Below, one piece after another: positions 49,784 to 58,992 of a DNA stretch of 64,000 bases. The position numbers and the translations under genes are program-made. This stretch comes from JAEINY01 sp942490535 (lineage in GTDB: Bacteria > Bacteroidota > Bacteroidia > Bacteroidales > Marinilabiliaceae), in assembly GCA_942490535.1 (NCBI GenBank), contig CALNXQ010000005.1, forward strand, positions 806,001-870,000, in the 5' to 3' direction. The notes below the pieces were generated by a model. The model searched no databases. It was given only the letters and a program-made list of their open reading frames with translations, and was not told where the DNA came from. The number at the start of each line of letters is the position of its first letter. The first letter of the stretch is position 1.

Positions 49784-51803
49784 TAAATTCAAGGTTAAAT
49801 TTGTAGAAGAATCGCTGGATAACATCAACGATTTGGAAGAGGCTTTATTGCTTCTTGAGAAGGATACGAAAAATCATGAAATTATTGAACGTATTTTTCG
49901 TGCCATGCACTCCCTGAAGGGAGGTGGAGCGATGTTCGGGTTTAATGATTTAAGTGAATTTACTCACCATCTTGAGACCATCTTTGATTTAGTTCGGAAT
50001 GATAAGTTGCAGGTAGATAATACAATTATTTCTCTGACGTTTGAGGCTATCGATCATATAAAACATCTTTTAGATAGAGGTGATTTAGTAGATCCAGAAG
50101 AAATTAAGGAGCAAAAGGATTTTATTGCTAGAGTTCAGCTTGTTTCCGAAACAAATCAGGAAATCACTAAAGTTGTTGAGCTACCAAACGTAATTACTGA
50201 TGATGGATCCAATACTTTCTTAATCAATTTCAAGCCCAATGAAGAGATTTTGAGAAATGGGACTAATCCATTTTATTTATTGGATGATCTGCATGCTATG
50301 GGTAATGCTCAAGTTTTGGCTTTTTCATCTAAGGTGCCAGGTTTAGAAGAGCTGGATCCTATAGGTAATTATGTAGAGTGGCAAATAGTTTTGAATACTT
50401 CCGAATCTGTTAACGATATTAAGGACGTATTTATTTTTGTAGAGGATGAATGTTCAATTGACATAACTAAACTTTCTGCTGGAAATTTATTGGAGAATGA
50501 GGATGTAAAGTTAATTATCTCTGAAGCCATTGATCAGCAGGAACCGCTTTTAGTAGATCAGTTAAAAGGGCTTTCGGTTCCTAAAAATACGGAGTTTACC
50601 AAATCCGAATCTAAAAAGAAAGTTCAGCTTAAGGAGCATAAGATTTCTAGTATTAGGGTTTCCTCTACTAAAATTGATGAACTTGTTAATTTGGTGAGTG
50701 AACTCGTAACCATTCAAGCTCAGTTAAATTTGTATGCAGAGAAAGATGGTAATGCAGGAATTCTTTCTTTAGCCGAGAATATTCAGAAGTTGAGTCGACA
50801 ACTAAGGGATAATGCCTTTGAAATTAGTTTAATTCCGCTTCAAAGCGAATTGATGCGTTTCCAGCGTTTAGTACGTGATCTTTCAAAAGAGTTAGGTAAA
50901 GATATCGATTTTATTATTGAAGGTGGGGATATCGAATTAGACAAAAATATTATTGAACATTTGACCGATCCATTGCTTCATATTATTCGGAATTCGGTTG
51001 ATCATGGCGTTGAACTTCCTGCTGAAAGAATTAAAGCTGGAAAATCGCCAAAAGGCACCATTATCTTTAAAGCTTTCTATTCTGGAGCCAGTGTAATTGT
51101 CAAGGTACTTGATGATGGTCGTGGAATTAATCCTGATCAAATAGTTAAAAAGGCTATTGCCAAAGGATTGATTGATAAGAATGTAGAGTTATCAAAAAAA
51201 GAAATATTTGATCTGGTCTTTTTAAGTGGATTTTCGACAAAAGAACAAGTTTCTGATGTGTCTGGTCGTGGTGTTGGCATGGATGTGGTAAAGAAAAAGA
51301 TTGGGGAGATCAGAGGAGAGGTTTCTCTCGATTCTGAAGTGGGCAAGGGAACAACTTTAACTCTAGAATTGCCATTAACACTTTCCATTATTGACGGGCT
51401 TCTTGTTAAAGTTGCAAATAATCAGTATGTTATTCCTATAGCTAATATTGAGAAAATTCATGCTATGGATAGCGTAAAATTTGGATCAACATTTAATCAT
51501 GTGGTTACTATTGAGGAAAAGCAATTTCCATATATAGATTTGCGTGAGACCTTTAATGAAACGGCCAAAAAAGACGGATCTGAGCAGTTGATTTTAGTTA
51601 AATATGAAGATCGTAAGGTCGGATTAATGGTAGATCAGGTTATTGGAGAGTATCAAACAGTGGTAAAAGCAATGGGACGCTTCCTTAAAAAACAGGAAAC
51701 CATTTCTGGTGCTTCTATAATGGGTGATGGTACTATTTCCATGGTTATTGACACAAATCGCCTGATTCATCTTAATGCCATGAAAAAGTATAGGACTTCT
51801 TAA
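49776..51803 (+). CDS. cheA: chemotaxis histidine kinase CheA
   Basis: A 675-residue CheA. P1/Hpt domain (His45 in AMHSLKGGG), a middle domain of unclear fold (about 150-260) in the P2 position, P3 dimerisation helices (VSSTKIDELVNLVSELVT), P4 ATPase (LLHIIRNSVDHGVE N-box; DDGRGIN; GRGVGMDVV) and a P5 CheW-like domain to the end. No receiver is fused. I chose the ATG at 49776, which overlaps the Hpt stop by 8 bases and starts right at the Hpt fold; two earlier ATGs add only hydrophobic residues inside the upstream gene. The operon supplies two CheW partners. Confidence 0.96.
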   Translation: MIDKFKVKFVEESLDNINDLEEALLLLEKDTKNHEIIERIFRAMHSLKGGGAMFGFNDLSEFTHHLETIFDLVRNDKLQVDNTIISLTFEAIDHIKHLLDRGDLVDPEEIKEQKDFIARVQLVSETNQEITKVVELPNVITDDGSNTFLINFKPNEEILRNGTNPFYLLDDLHAMGNAQVLAFSSKVPGLEELDPIGNYVEWQIVLNTSESVNDIKDVFIFVEDECSIDITKLSAGNLLENEDVKLIISEAIDQQEPLLVDQLKGLSVPKNTEFTKSESKKKVQLKEHKISSIRVSSTKIDELVNLVSELVTIQAQLNLYAEKDGNAGILSLAENIQKLSRQLRDNAFEISLIPLQSELMRFQRLVRDLSKELGKDIDFIIEGGDIELDKNIIEHLTDPLLHIIRNSVDHGVELPAERIKAGKSPKGTIIFKAFYSGASVIVKVLDDGRGINPDQIVKKAIAKGLIDKNVELSKKEIFDLVFLSGFSTKEQVSDVSGRGVGMDVVKKKIGEIRGEVSLDSEVGKGTTLTLELPLTLSIIDGLLVKVANNQYVIPIANIEKIHAMDSVKFGSTFNHVVTIEEKQFPYIDLRETFNETAKKDGSEQLILVKYEDRKVGLMVDQVIGEYQTVVKAMGRFLKKQETISGASIMGDGTISMVIDTNRLIHLNAMKKYRTS

Positions 51804-51814
51804 GAGTAGACATT

Positions 51815-52261
51815 ATGAAAGAACAAATGACATCCTTGATTTCTTTTTATATTAACAAAGAAGTATTTGCTTTTGATACCTTGAAAGTTCGTAATATACT
51901 TGAATTTGGACAATATACTAATGTACCTAATGTAAAAGAGTATTTGCTTGGAGTTATCAATCTGCATGGAAATATCATTCCAATTGCTGATTTGAGAGTA
52001 ATGATGGGAGTTGATGTAATCGAGAATACTCAGGACACAGCGATTATTGTTGTCTCTGATGATGGTAAAACAGACTCTTTAATAGGATTTGTGGTAGATG
52101 GAGTAAAGGAGGTATTTGATATGGATTTAGCGACCCTTCAGGAATCCGTTTTTAATGGAAATAGTGGAATCATAAATACTTTTATTGGATCCGTTTATCG
52201 GGGTGAGGATTTTATTCATGTTATCGATTTGGTCGAATGTGTTCAAGAGGTGGAAAAATAA
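51815..52261 (+). CDS. cheW: CheW-like coupling protein 1
   Basis: Coupling protein of 148 residues that links CheA and receptor in the array. The beta-barrel pattern FYINKEVFAFDTLKVRNI, LLGVINLHGNIIPIADLR and IGFVVDGVKEVF is typical. It lies 11 bases after cheA and 12 bases before a second, divergent cheW. Both keep the barrel core, so the pair may occupy different positions in the array. Confidence 0.93.
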   Translation: MKEQMTSLISFYINKEVFAFDTLKVRNILEFGQYTNVPNVKEYLLGVINLHGNIIPIADLRVMMGVDVIENTQDTAIIVVSDDGKTDSLIGFVVDGVKEVFDMDLATLQESVFNGNSGIINTFIGSVYRGEDFIHVIDLVECVQEVEK

Positions 52262-52273
52262 ACTAGTAATAAA

Positions 52274-52750
52274 ATGGATCAGGAAATAAACTCATATCTC
52301 ACATTTTCAGTTGCAAACAATACGTTTGGAATACATGTGGAAAAAGTTGAAGAAATTAAAGAGTACATATTGCCTAAGGTTGTGCCAGAGAGTTTGCCAT
52401 TTGTTAAAGGGGTGATAGACCATCGCGATCAAGTTATTCCAGTTATTGATGCGGCACGAAAATTTAATTTGGGATCAATTGATATTACACCTCAAACATG
52501 CATTGTTGTTCTCGAAATTGAAAAACGTAAAGGAGAATTTTTTAAGATAGGAGTGCTTGTAGATAATGTTTCTGATGTGTTTGAATCAGATCCAGAAAAA
52601 GTTAGGAAGATTGAAGATGACTATAAGCCTGGATATATATCAGCGACGTATCGTACAGAGGACCTGCTGGTAATGATATTAAATGCCAATAAGGTATTTT
52701 CGGATACTGATATAGTAGCAATGGATAAGATGATCGGAGAATTACAGTGA
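52274..52750 (+). CDS. CheW-like coupling protein 2
   Basis: Second CheW homologue of 158 residues, clearly different in sequence from its neighbour. TFGIHVEKVEEI, FVKGVIDHRDQVIPVIDAAR and IGVLVDNVSDVFE mark the same fold, and it has a slightly longer C-terminus. Duplicate CheW genes in one operon may tune receptor binding or array geometry; which one pairs with the single MCP is not known. Confidence 0.92.
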   Translation: MDQEINSYLTFSVANNTFGIHVEKVEEIKEYILPKVVPESLPFVKGVIDHRDQVIPVIDAARKFNLGSIDITPQTCIVVLEIEKRKGEFFKIGVLVDNVSDVFESDPEKVRKIEDDYKPGYISATYRTEDLLVMILNANKVFSDTDIVAMDKMIGELQ

Positions 52751-52769
52751 TTTATTACGATAAATAGTC

Positions 52770-53651
52770 ATGTCGATGTTCGAGGAGAAAATGGATAATC
52801 ATCTAAAGAAAGATCTGGATGCTTTTAAGGCAGAGCTATCTGAAAAAGATTTTCAGGCTTTTAGTGACTTCATTTATAACGAGTATGGTATTAAAATGCC
52901 TCCGATTAAGCGTGTGATGTTACAAGGGAGGCTTTTAAAGCGCATTCGAGAGTTGAATATGAACTCTTATACTGAGTATAAAGATTATTTCTTTAGCAAG
53001 GAAGGTCAACAAAATGAATTGTTCAATTTTCTTAATGTTGTTACAACTAATAAGACAGATTTTTTTAGAGAACCCTTGCATTTTGATTTTCTTCAAAAAG
53101 AAATATTAGCTAAGTATAACGGATCACATAATAACCTGCCTTTCAGAATATGGAGTGCAGGTTGTTCAAGTGGCGAGGAACCTTATACTATTTCAATCGT
53201 TTTAAATGAATTCAAAAGAACTACTCCCACATTCAATTTTTCTATTTTAGGCTCGGATATTTCCAACAAAGTATTGAGTGCAGCAGCAAAGGGAGTCTAT
53301 AATGAATCAAAAATTGGACTGATACCTCTAGAATTTAAGAAGAGGTATTTTTTGCGTAGTAAAGATCGGACCTCACCAACAGTCAGAGTGAAGCCAGAGC
53401 TTCAGGCAAATATAGCCTTGAAGTACGTGAATTTGATGGATAGTTACTATGATGTGAATGAGAAGTTCAAAGTTATTTTCTGTCGAAATGTATTGATATA
53501 TTTCGATAGGGCTACGCAGGAGCAGGTTATTAATAAATTATGCAATTATTTGGAACCTGGAGGTTATTTTTTTATTGGACATTCTGAATCCTTATCAGGA
53601 ATGAATGTGCCACTAAGCCATATTAAACCTACAATATTTAGAAAAGTATAA
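52770..53651 (+). CDS. cheR: chemotaxis protein methyltransferase CheR (complete)
   Basis: SAM-dependent glutamate methyltransferase for chemoreceptors, 293 residues. The N-terminal helical domain contains GRLLKRIRELN; TTNKTDFFREP precedes the SAM-binding motif SAGCSSGEEPYT (129-140), and IFCRNVLIYF is the conserved late motif. All appear intact. It is the first of three CheR-family genes in the operon. The MCP's C-terminal NYEKF could tether it. Confidence 0.95.
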   Translation: MSMFEEKMDNHLKKDLDAFKAELSEKDFQAFSDFIYNEYGIKMPPIKRVMLQGRLLKRIRELNMNSYTEYKDYFFSKEGQQNELFNFLNVVTTNKTDFFREPLHFDFLQKEILAKYNGSHNNLPFRIWSAGCSSGEEPYTISIVLNEFKRTTPTFNFSILGSDISNKVLSAAAKGVYNESKIGLIPLEFKKRYFLRSKDRTSPTVRVKPELQANIALKYVNLMDSYYDVNEKFKVIFCRNVLIYFDRATQEQVINKLCNYLEPGGYFFIGHSESLSGMNVPLSHIKPTIFRKV

Positions 53652-53678
53652 ATTAGTCCGGAATATAAATTATAAATC

Positions 53679-54578
53679 ATGAGCAATCTATCGGATAGGC
53701 AGCTTTTACGCGAATTAAGACTACGACTGGAAGAGAGAAAAAAATTAGATGACGAACTGACTGAATTATCAAGAGATTTTCAGGGCGTAACTAAGAAGCT
53801 TAAGGAATCTGAGGCGCTTAAGAGTCATTTTATTTCCAATATCTCGAATGAAATTGTAAATCCATTTACCTCAATACTTGGGTTATCTAAAGCCATTTTA
53901 TCTGTTGAGAAAAACGATTGGAAGAAAGTCGTTTCGATGGTGGCATTAATTCATAGTGAAGCCTTTAATTTGGATTTTCAGCTTCGAAATATTTTTGTAG
54001 CTGCGAAGATTGAAGCCGGTGAAATTGCTCCTAATATTACGAAAGTAAATATTCGTAGCCTTGTTCAAACGGTTATTGATTCTTTTAATATCATTTCCAG
54101 AAAGATGGGTATTGATATCGAAACCCAGTTTAACATCGAACACGGTTTTGGTAAGAATTTTTACTTTAAGACTGACTCTGAAAAACTTAAGTTGGTACTT
54201 AGTAATTTGATTAATAATGCATTAAAGTATAGTTATAAAGATAGCAAGGTTATTGTTAAGTTGTGGGTTGATGATGATGTATTAAACGCCTCAGTTCAGG
54301 ATTTTGGAACTGGCATATCAGAAAAGAATCAGAAGATTATTTTTGAGCGCTTCAAACGTCTCGATTCTGGAATCAACTCTATCAACCGGGGGCATGGCCT
54401 TGGATTATCCATTACAAAAGCTCTCTTGGATGTTTTGGAAGGTAATATTGAAATTCAAAGCCAAAAGGGAGAAGGATCTACATTTACGGTCAATCTACCC
54501 GAAGCAAAAAACATAATTGAAGGTTTTAGTGGAGAAGGAAATGATATTTTCTTCGATGAAGGTGATGAGATTTTTTAA
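53679..54578 (+). CDS. histidine-kinase homologue lacking the phospho-accepting His
   Basis: A 299-residue cytoplasmic protein with an N-terminal coiled coil (about 5-48), a HisKA-like helix pair and a HATPase domain (about 170-278). The H-box reads HFISNISNEIVNPFTSI: the position that is His in ordinary kinases (SHELRTP-type) is Asn57. The ATPase boxes look intact: LSNLINNALKYSY, DFGTGIS, FERFKR and GHGLGLSITK. It cannot act as a normal autokinase; it may phosphorylate the Hpt protein in trans, act as a phosphatase, or be a conformational scaffold. Located between cheR and cheD. The Asn codon is AAT, so a single base change from His (CAT) would explain it. Confidence 0.85.
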   Translation: MSNLSDRQLLRELRLRLEERKKLDDELTELSRDFQGVTKKLKESEALKSHFISNISNEIVNPFTSILGLSKAILSVEKNDWKKVVSMVALIHSEAFNLDFQLRNIFVAAKIEAGEIAPNITKVNIRSLVQTVIDSFNIISRKMGIDIETQFNIEHGFGKNFYFKTDSEKLKLVLSNLINNALKYSYKDSKVIVKLWVDDDVLNASVQDFGTGISEKNQKIIFERFKRLDSGINSINRGHGLGLSITKALLDVLEGNIEIQSQKGEGSTFTVNLPEAKNIIEGFSGEGNDIFFDEGDEIF

Positions 54579-54588
54579 GAAGAGTTAA

Positions 54589-55065
54589 ATGGAAAATAAG
54601 TATTTACAACATTTTCTATATCCTTCTTCATTGTTTGTCAGTAGGGAACCATATGTTATTAAAACTATACTGGGAAGCTGTGTTGGAATATGTTTATGGG
54701 ATAAAAGGCTAAAGTATGGAGGGCTGAACCATTACATGTTACCTAACTGGAATGGTAATGATTTGGCGTCTCCCAAATATGGTAATATTGCCATTGATAA
54801 GCTCCTGGAACGAATGTTATATTTAGGTAGTAATATTAAAGATTTGCAAGCCAAAATTTTTGGTGGAGGAGAGTTATTAGAGGCTAGTACTGGTAATTCT
54901 ACCTTAATCGGTGAGCGAAATATACGTGTGGCGCGGTTGATGTTAGAAGAAAGGAAGATCCCTATTGTAGCCTCTAGTACCGGGGGTAAAAGAGGAAGAA
55001 AGATCTTATTTTTTACCGATACTGGGGAGGTACGGCATAAATTTTTAGAAAAAAGGGTATATTAA
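54589..55065 (+). CDS. cheD: chemoreceptor glutamine deamidase CheD
   Basis: Deamidase that converts receptor Gln to Glu, 158 residues. The active-site Cys31 is in LGSCVGICLWD, His48 in GGLNHYMLP, and the Thr in ASSTGGKRGRK is present. In other systems CheD also binds CheC or CheY-P; no cheC is seen here. It lies 10 bases after the kinase-like gene and 55 bases before cheB. Confidence 0.95.
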   Translation: MENKYLQHFLYPSSLFVSREPYVIKTILGSCVGICLWDKRLKYGGLNHYMLPNWNGNDLASPKYGNIAIDKLLERMLYLGSNIKDLQAKIFGGGELLEASTGNSTLIGERNIRVARLMLEERKIPIVASSTGGKRGRKILFFTDTGEVRHKFLEKRVY

Positions 55066-55120
55066 GCGGATAATTGATAGATCAATTTGAGTAGATCGTT
55101 TGGATTAAAAAATTTGATGA

Positions 55121-56200
55121 ATGAAAAAGAAAATTCGTGTTCTTGTAGTAGATGATTCAGCAGTAGTTAGACAAAGCTTGTCCTCTATCTTAGAATCTGA
55201 TCCAGATATTGAGGTGATGGGTACTGCTGCTGATCCAATTATTGCAGTGAAAAAAATTATGAAGGAAATTCCTGATGTAATTACGCTGGACATTGAGATG
55301 CCACGGATGGACGGATTAACTTTTTTACGTAAAATAATGTCACAGCATCCAATTCCTGTAGTCGTAATTTCTAGTCTTACAACAGAAGGAACAGAAGTTG
55401 CTATGAAAGCTCTTGAATATGGTGCAAGTGAGATAATCGGAAAGCCTGCGATGAACGCTGCTCAATTTATTAATGAATCCAAGATATTGCTTTGTGATGC
55501 AGTTAAGGCTGCTTCGCAAGTGAAGCTGAAGCGTCGTCAAATTGCTACTCCTACTGTTCAAACTGTTAAACCTAAGTATTCTGCTGATGTGATGCTTGAT
55601 AAGGTTACTGCCTTTAAACGCATTATTGATACTGATAAAATTATTGTTTTAGGAGCTTCTACCGGCGGTACTGAAGCTATTCGCCAGTTTTTAAAAAATT
55701 TACCGGACAAGATGCCTGGTATTGCAATTGTTCAGCATATGCCGGAGGGTTTTACGAAGTCATTCGCTAATAGCTTAAATAACATCTGCGGACTTGAGGT
55801 TAAAGAGGCTGAAAATGGCGATAAATTATATCAAGGAAGAGTTCTTATTGCACCAGGTAATAAACATATGTTGTTAAAACGTATTGGGAAAGAATATAGC
55901 GTTGATGTAAAAGAGGGCCCCTTAGTAAATAGGCATCGACCTTCAGTGGATGTATTGTTTCGTTCAGCTGCCCGATATGCCGGTAATAATGCCACCGGTA
56001 TATTGTTAACAGGAATGGGTAATGATGGGGCAAAGGGTTTATTAGAATTGAAGGAATCTGGGGCCCATACTATTGCGCAAGATGAAGCTTCCTCTGTGGT
56101 TTTTGGAATGCCGAAGGAAGCTATTAAGCTTGATGCGGCTGATAAGATCTTAGCATTGGATAAAGTAGCACCTTACCTAATTTCTCAATTTGGGAAATAA
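55121..56200 (+). CDS. cheB: protein-glutamate methylesterase CheB with receiver
   Basis: A 359-residue CheB. The receiver (about 5-125) has Asp57 in TLDIEMPRMDG; the C-terminal esterase has Ser180 in GASTGG, His206 in VQHMPEG and the catalytic Asp in TGMGNDGAKG. It removes receptor methyl groups when phosphorylated by CheA. A second CheB-type gene without receiver lies at 59832, so demethylation may have a phospho-controlled and a phospho-independent branch. Confidence 0.96.
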   Translation: MKKKIRVLVVDDSAVVRQSLSSILESDPDIEVMGTAADPIIAVKKIMKEIPDVITLDIEMPRMDGLTFLRKIMSQHPIPVVVISSLTTEGTEVAMKALEYGASEIIGKPAMNAAQFINESKILLCDAVKAASQVKLKRRQIATPTVQTVKPKYSADVMLDKVTAFKRIIDTDKIIVLGASTGGTEAIRQFLKNLPDKMPGIAIVQHMPEGFTKSFANSLNNICGLEVKEAENGDKLYQGRVLIAPGNKHMLLKRIGKEYSVDVKEGPLVNRHRPSVDVLFRSAARYAGNNATGILLTGMGNDGAKGLLELKESGAHTIAQDEASSVVFGMPKEAIKLDAADKILALDKVAPYLISQFGK

Positions 56201-56247
56201 TTGAGACCTCTAATTGGTTAAACAGTTTGTAATTAATACTGTTTTAT

Positions 56248-58125
56248 ATGAAGAAAGTGAAAGTGAAGAATATTAGAAGTACCTATACCTTTAGAGGATT
56301 CGTCATCGGATTAGCTCTGTTTATCTTTTTTTTATTATTAGCTCTTTCAAGATTTGAAAATGTTGGAGAATATCCAACTTTTTTGAAGTTGTATATGTCC
56401 TTCCCTGGCCTTTGGTTGGCAACATTTTTACCGCTTATTTCTGGAGTAATAGGTTTTTTTGTTGCGCGTAATTTTGCTCAAGTCATAAGTAATCAAACAA
56501 AACATTTAAAACAAGAATCTAGAAGGTCTAAGTTTGTTCTTGACTTTGTTGATAATTTGAGGGAAGGGAATTTTGAAGGTGAACTTCCATTAAATGAAAG
56601 TAAAGATAAATTAGCAAAATCTTTACTTCGGTTGAGAGATTATCTGATTAAAAGTAAAAGTGATGAAGAACAGCGAAGAATTGAGGAAGAGCAACGAAAT
56701 TGGGTAACACAGGGTGTGGCGCAATTTGGGGAGTTGCTGCGGAAAGAAAATGATAACATTGAAAAATTGAGTTATAATATTCTAAAGTATCTGGTGGATT
56801 ATATGAAAATTAATCAGGCTGGATTCTATTTATTGAATAAGTCCAATGTTGCAGAAACTCATTTTGAATTAACAGCCTGCATTGCTTTTGAGCGAAAAAA
56901 ATTTGCAGATAAGCATATTAAGTGGGCTGAAGGATTAGTTGGTCGTTGTGCACTTGAAAAAGAAACCATTTACGTGACAGATATTCCTAATAACTATGTA
57001 AATATTACTTCAGGTTTAGGCGAAGCAAATCCACGTTCATTACTTCTTGTTCCTTTAAAAACGAATGATGAGATTTTTGGTGTCATTGAAATGGCGACCT
57101 TTCAGGTTTTACAAGAGTTTGAAATTGAGCTTGTTGAAAAGACCGCCGAAAGTATCGCCTTGACAATTTCCTCAGTACAAAATAATATTCAAACGAATAA
57201 ACTCTTAAAGGAAACTCAGAATCAAGCTGAGCGAATGTCACAACAAGAGGAGGAGTTACGCCAAAGTCTTGAGGAGATGCAAGCAACACAAGAGGAAAGT
57301 GATAGAAGAGAAGTGGAGATGAAAGGGATACTTGAAGCAATTGATCATGCTGCTATTAGTTCTGAATTTGAAACCGATGGTACTTTGATCTCTGTTAATC
57401 AAAATTTCTTAAAGACCTTTCGTTATAAACCTGAAGAGATAGAAGGGCAAAATATTAAAATATTTGTCTTTAAGAACGATGCAGAGGAACTCGATCAGGT
57501 ATTAACGGACCTCCGTAATGGCCATAATTTTAAAGGTCGTGTTAGGAGAAGGACGAAAATGGGGGATGAAATTTTTCTTTTAACCACATATACGCCTGTA
57601 ATTGATCATGAAGGTGAAATTGTCAAGATATTAAGTCTTGAGAATGATATTACTGAGCAAGTAACCATGGAAGAAGAATTAAAGCATAGTAAAGAAGAAT
57701 TAGGTATTATGCTTGAGGAAGCGAAGAAAGAAATTACAGAACAATTTAAAGAAGTTGAAGCTGTTAAAATTCGCAATGAAAAGACACTGGAAGGTGCTTT
57801 GGATGCTATTCTTACTACCGATAAAGAAGGAATTGTTCAATTTTTCAATGTTGCTGCGGAAAAGCTCTGGGGATTTGATCGTAGTGAAGTCTTAGGTAAT
57901 CATGTAGAATTTTTATTTTCGAAGGCTACAGTGCAAAATGATGAATTCATTTCTGCTTTCGTATCTAGCGATAAGGATAAGATAATAGGAGAACGACGAG
58001 AGGCACCGATAAAAAATAAGATAGGTGAAGAAGTGGCTGTTTTATTTTTGCTGTCAGAAGCTAAAGTTGGTGATGATCATTCCTATACGGCCTTTATCCA
58101 AAATGTTGAAGTAGAGTTATTCTAG
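56248..58125 (+). CDS. membrane GAF-PAS-PAS sensor without output domain
   Basis: A 625-residue protein: two N-terminal membrane helices (about 17-37 and 51-73), a HAMP-like linker, a GAF domain (about 160-310), a coiled coil (about 315-355, Gln/Glu rich) and two PAS domains (about 356-475 and 520-625). No kinase, cyclase, GGDEF or receiver domain follows. The GAF core (WAEGLVGRCALEKETIYVTDIP) is very like the GAF of the SpoIIE protein at 61182 (GLGLVGEVAYEKEMIYRTEIP), so they probably share origin and perhaps dimerise. It may pass signals to the array by protein contact. Confidence 0.82.
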   Translation: MKKVKVKNIRSTYTFRGFVIGLALFIFFLLLALSRFENVGEYPTFLKLYMSFPGLWLATFLPLISGVIGFFVARNFAQVISNQTKHLKQESRRSKFVLDFVDNLREGNFEGELPLNESKDKLAKSLLRLRDYLIKSKSDEEQRRIEEEQRNWVTQGVAQFGELLRKENDNIEKLSYNILKYLVDYMKINQAGFYLLNKSNVAETHFELTACIAFERKKFADKHIKWAEGLVGRCALEKETIYVTDIPNNYVNITSGLGEANPRSLLLVPLKTNDEIFGVIEMATFQVLQEFEIELVEKTAESIALTISSVQNNIQTNKLLKETQNQAERMSQQEEELRQSLEEMQATQEESDRREVEMKGILEAIDHAAISSEFETDGTLISVNQNFLKTFRYKPEEIEGQNIKIFVFKNDAEELDQVLTDLRNGHNFKGRVRRRTKMGDEIFLLTTYTPVIDHEGEIVKILSLENDITEQVTMEEELKHSKEELGIMLEEAKKEITEQFKEVEAVKIRNEKTLEGALDAILTTDKEGIVQFFNVAAEKLWGFDRSEVLGNHVEFLFSKATVQNDEFISAFVSSDKDKIIGERREAPIKNKIGEEVAVLFLLSEAKVGDDHSYTAFIQNVEVELF

Positions 58126-58149
58126 TATTCAACTAAAAGCTTTGAGGAG

Positions 58150-58992
58150 ATGGATGTTAAAGCGTATTTAAACGAATTAAAAGCACATACCCCTTATGAT
58201 TTTAGCGATTATTCTGATAATTCAATTCATCGTAGATTGCAGAAAATTTTAAATGACCACCAGCTCACCATGGATGAGTTGGTTGAAAAGACGCGTACAG
58301 ATAAGTACTTTGTTGAGCAGTTGGTTGAAGAAATAACTGTCAATACTACTGAAATGTTTCGTGATCCAGATATATGGATTGCCTTTTATCAAAAGATTTT
58401 TCCGTTGCTTAAGAATCGGCCGTCACTTAATGTTTGGCATGCCGGGTGTAGTTCAGGTCAGGAAGTTTATTCAAATGCAATCATGTTAAATGAGCTCGGA
58501 CTTTTAGATCGTAGTAAAATTTATGCCACTGACTTGAATTCAAAAATGATTAATCAAGCTAAATCGGGGACGTATCGGTATCGCTTCAATAGAAAGCACA
58601 TTGATACCTTTAACTCCAAACTGACTTTAAGCCCGATTGGAGAGATTTGTAAGGTTGAAATCGATAAATACTATGAGGTTTCAGAAGAAGATGATACGAT
58701 GACGGTTAAGGATTTTATTAAAGAAAATCCTATATTTCTAAAGCATGATTTAGTTCAGGAAAAGCTGCCTGTTTACAATAAATTCGATATTATTTTCTGT
58801 CGTAATGTATTGATTTACTTCAACACCTCTCTTCAAACAAAAATTTTCCAATTTTTTTATGATCGTTTACATCAAGGTGGTATTCTTTTATTGGGTAATC
58901 ATGAAGGCTTAACAGGTTTTTTCAAAACGAAGTTCACTAAGAATGAACCATTTTATGTTAAAAATAACGTATTCCATTTTAAATATCAATAA
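58150..58992 (+). CDS. second CheR-type methyltransferase
   Basis: CheR homologue of 280 residues, distinct from the copy at 52770. The SAM motif WHAGCSSGQEVYS (96-108), TTEMFRDPDIW and IIFCRNVLIYF are intact, so it should be active. The N-terminal domain is shorter and differs from the first CheR, which may mean another target. It directly abuts a degenerate CheR-like gene (stop and start adjacent, no gap), consistent with duplication and a possible heterodimer. Confidence 0.9.
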   Translation: MDVKAYLNELKAHTPYDFSDYSDNSIHRRLQKILNDHQLTMDELVEKTRTDKYFVEQLVEEITVNTTEMFRDPDIWIAFYQKIFPLLKNRPSLNVWHAGCSSGQEVYSNAIMLNELGLLDRSKIYATDLNSKMINQAKSGTYRYRFNRKHIDTFNSKLTLSPIGEICKVEIDKYYEVSEEDDTMTVKDFIKENPIFLKHDLVQEKLPVYNKFDIIFCRNVLIYFNTSLQTKIFQFFYDRLHQGGILLLGNHEGLTGFFKTKFTKNEPFYVKNNVFHFKYQ

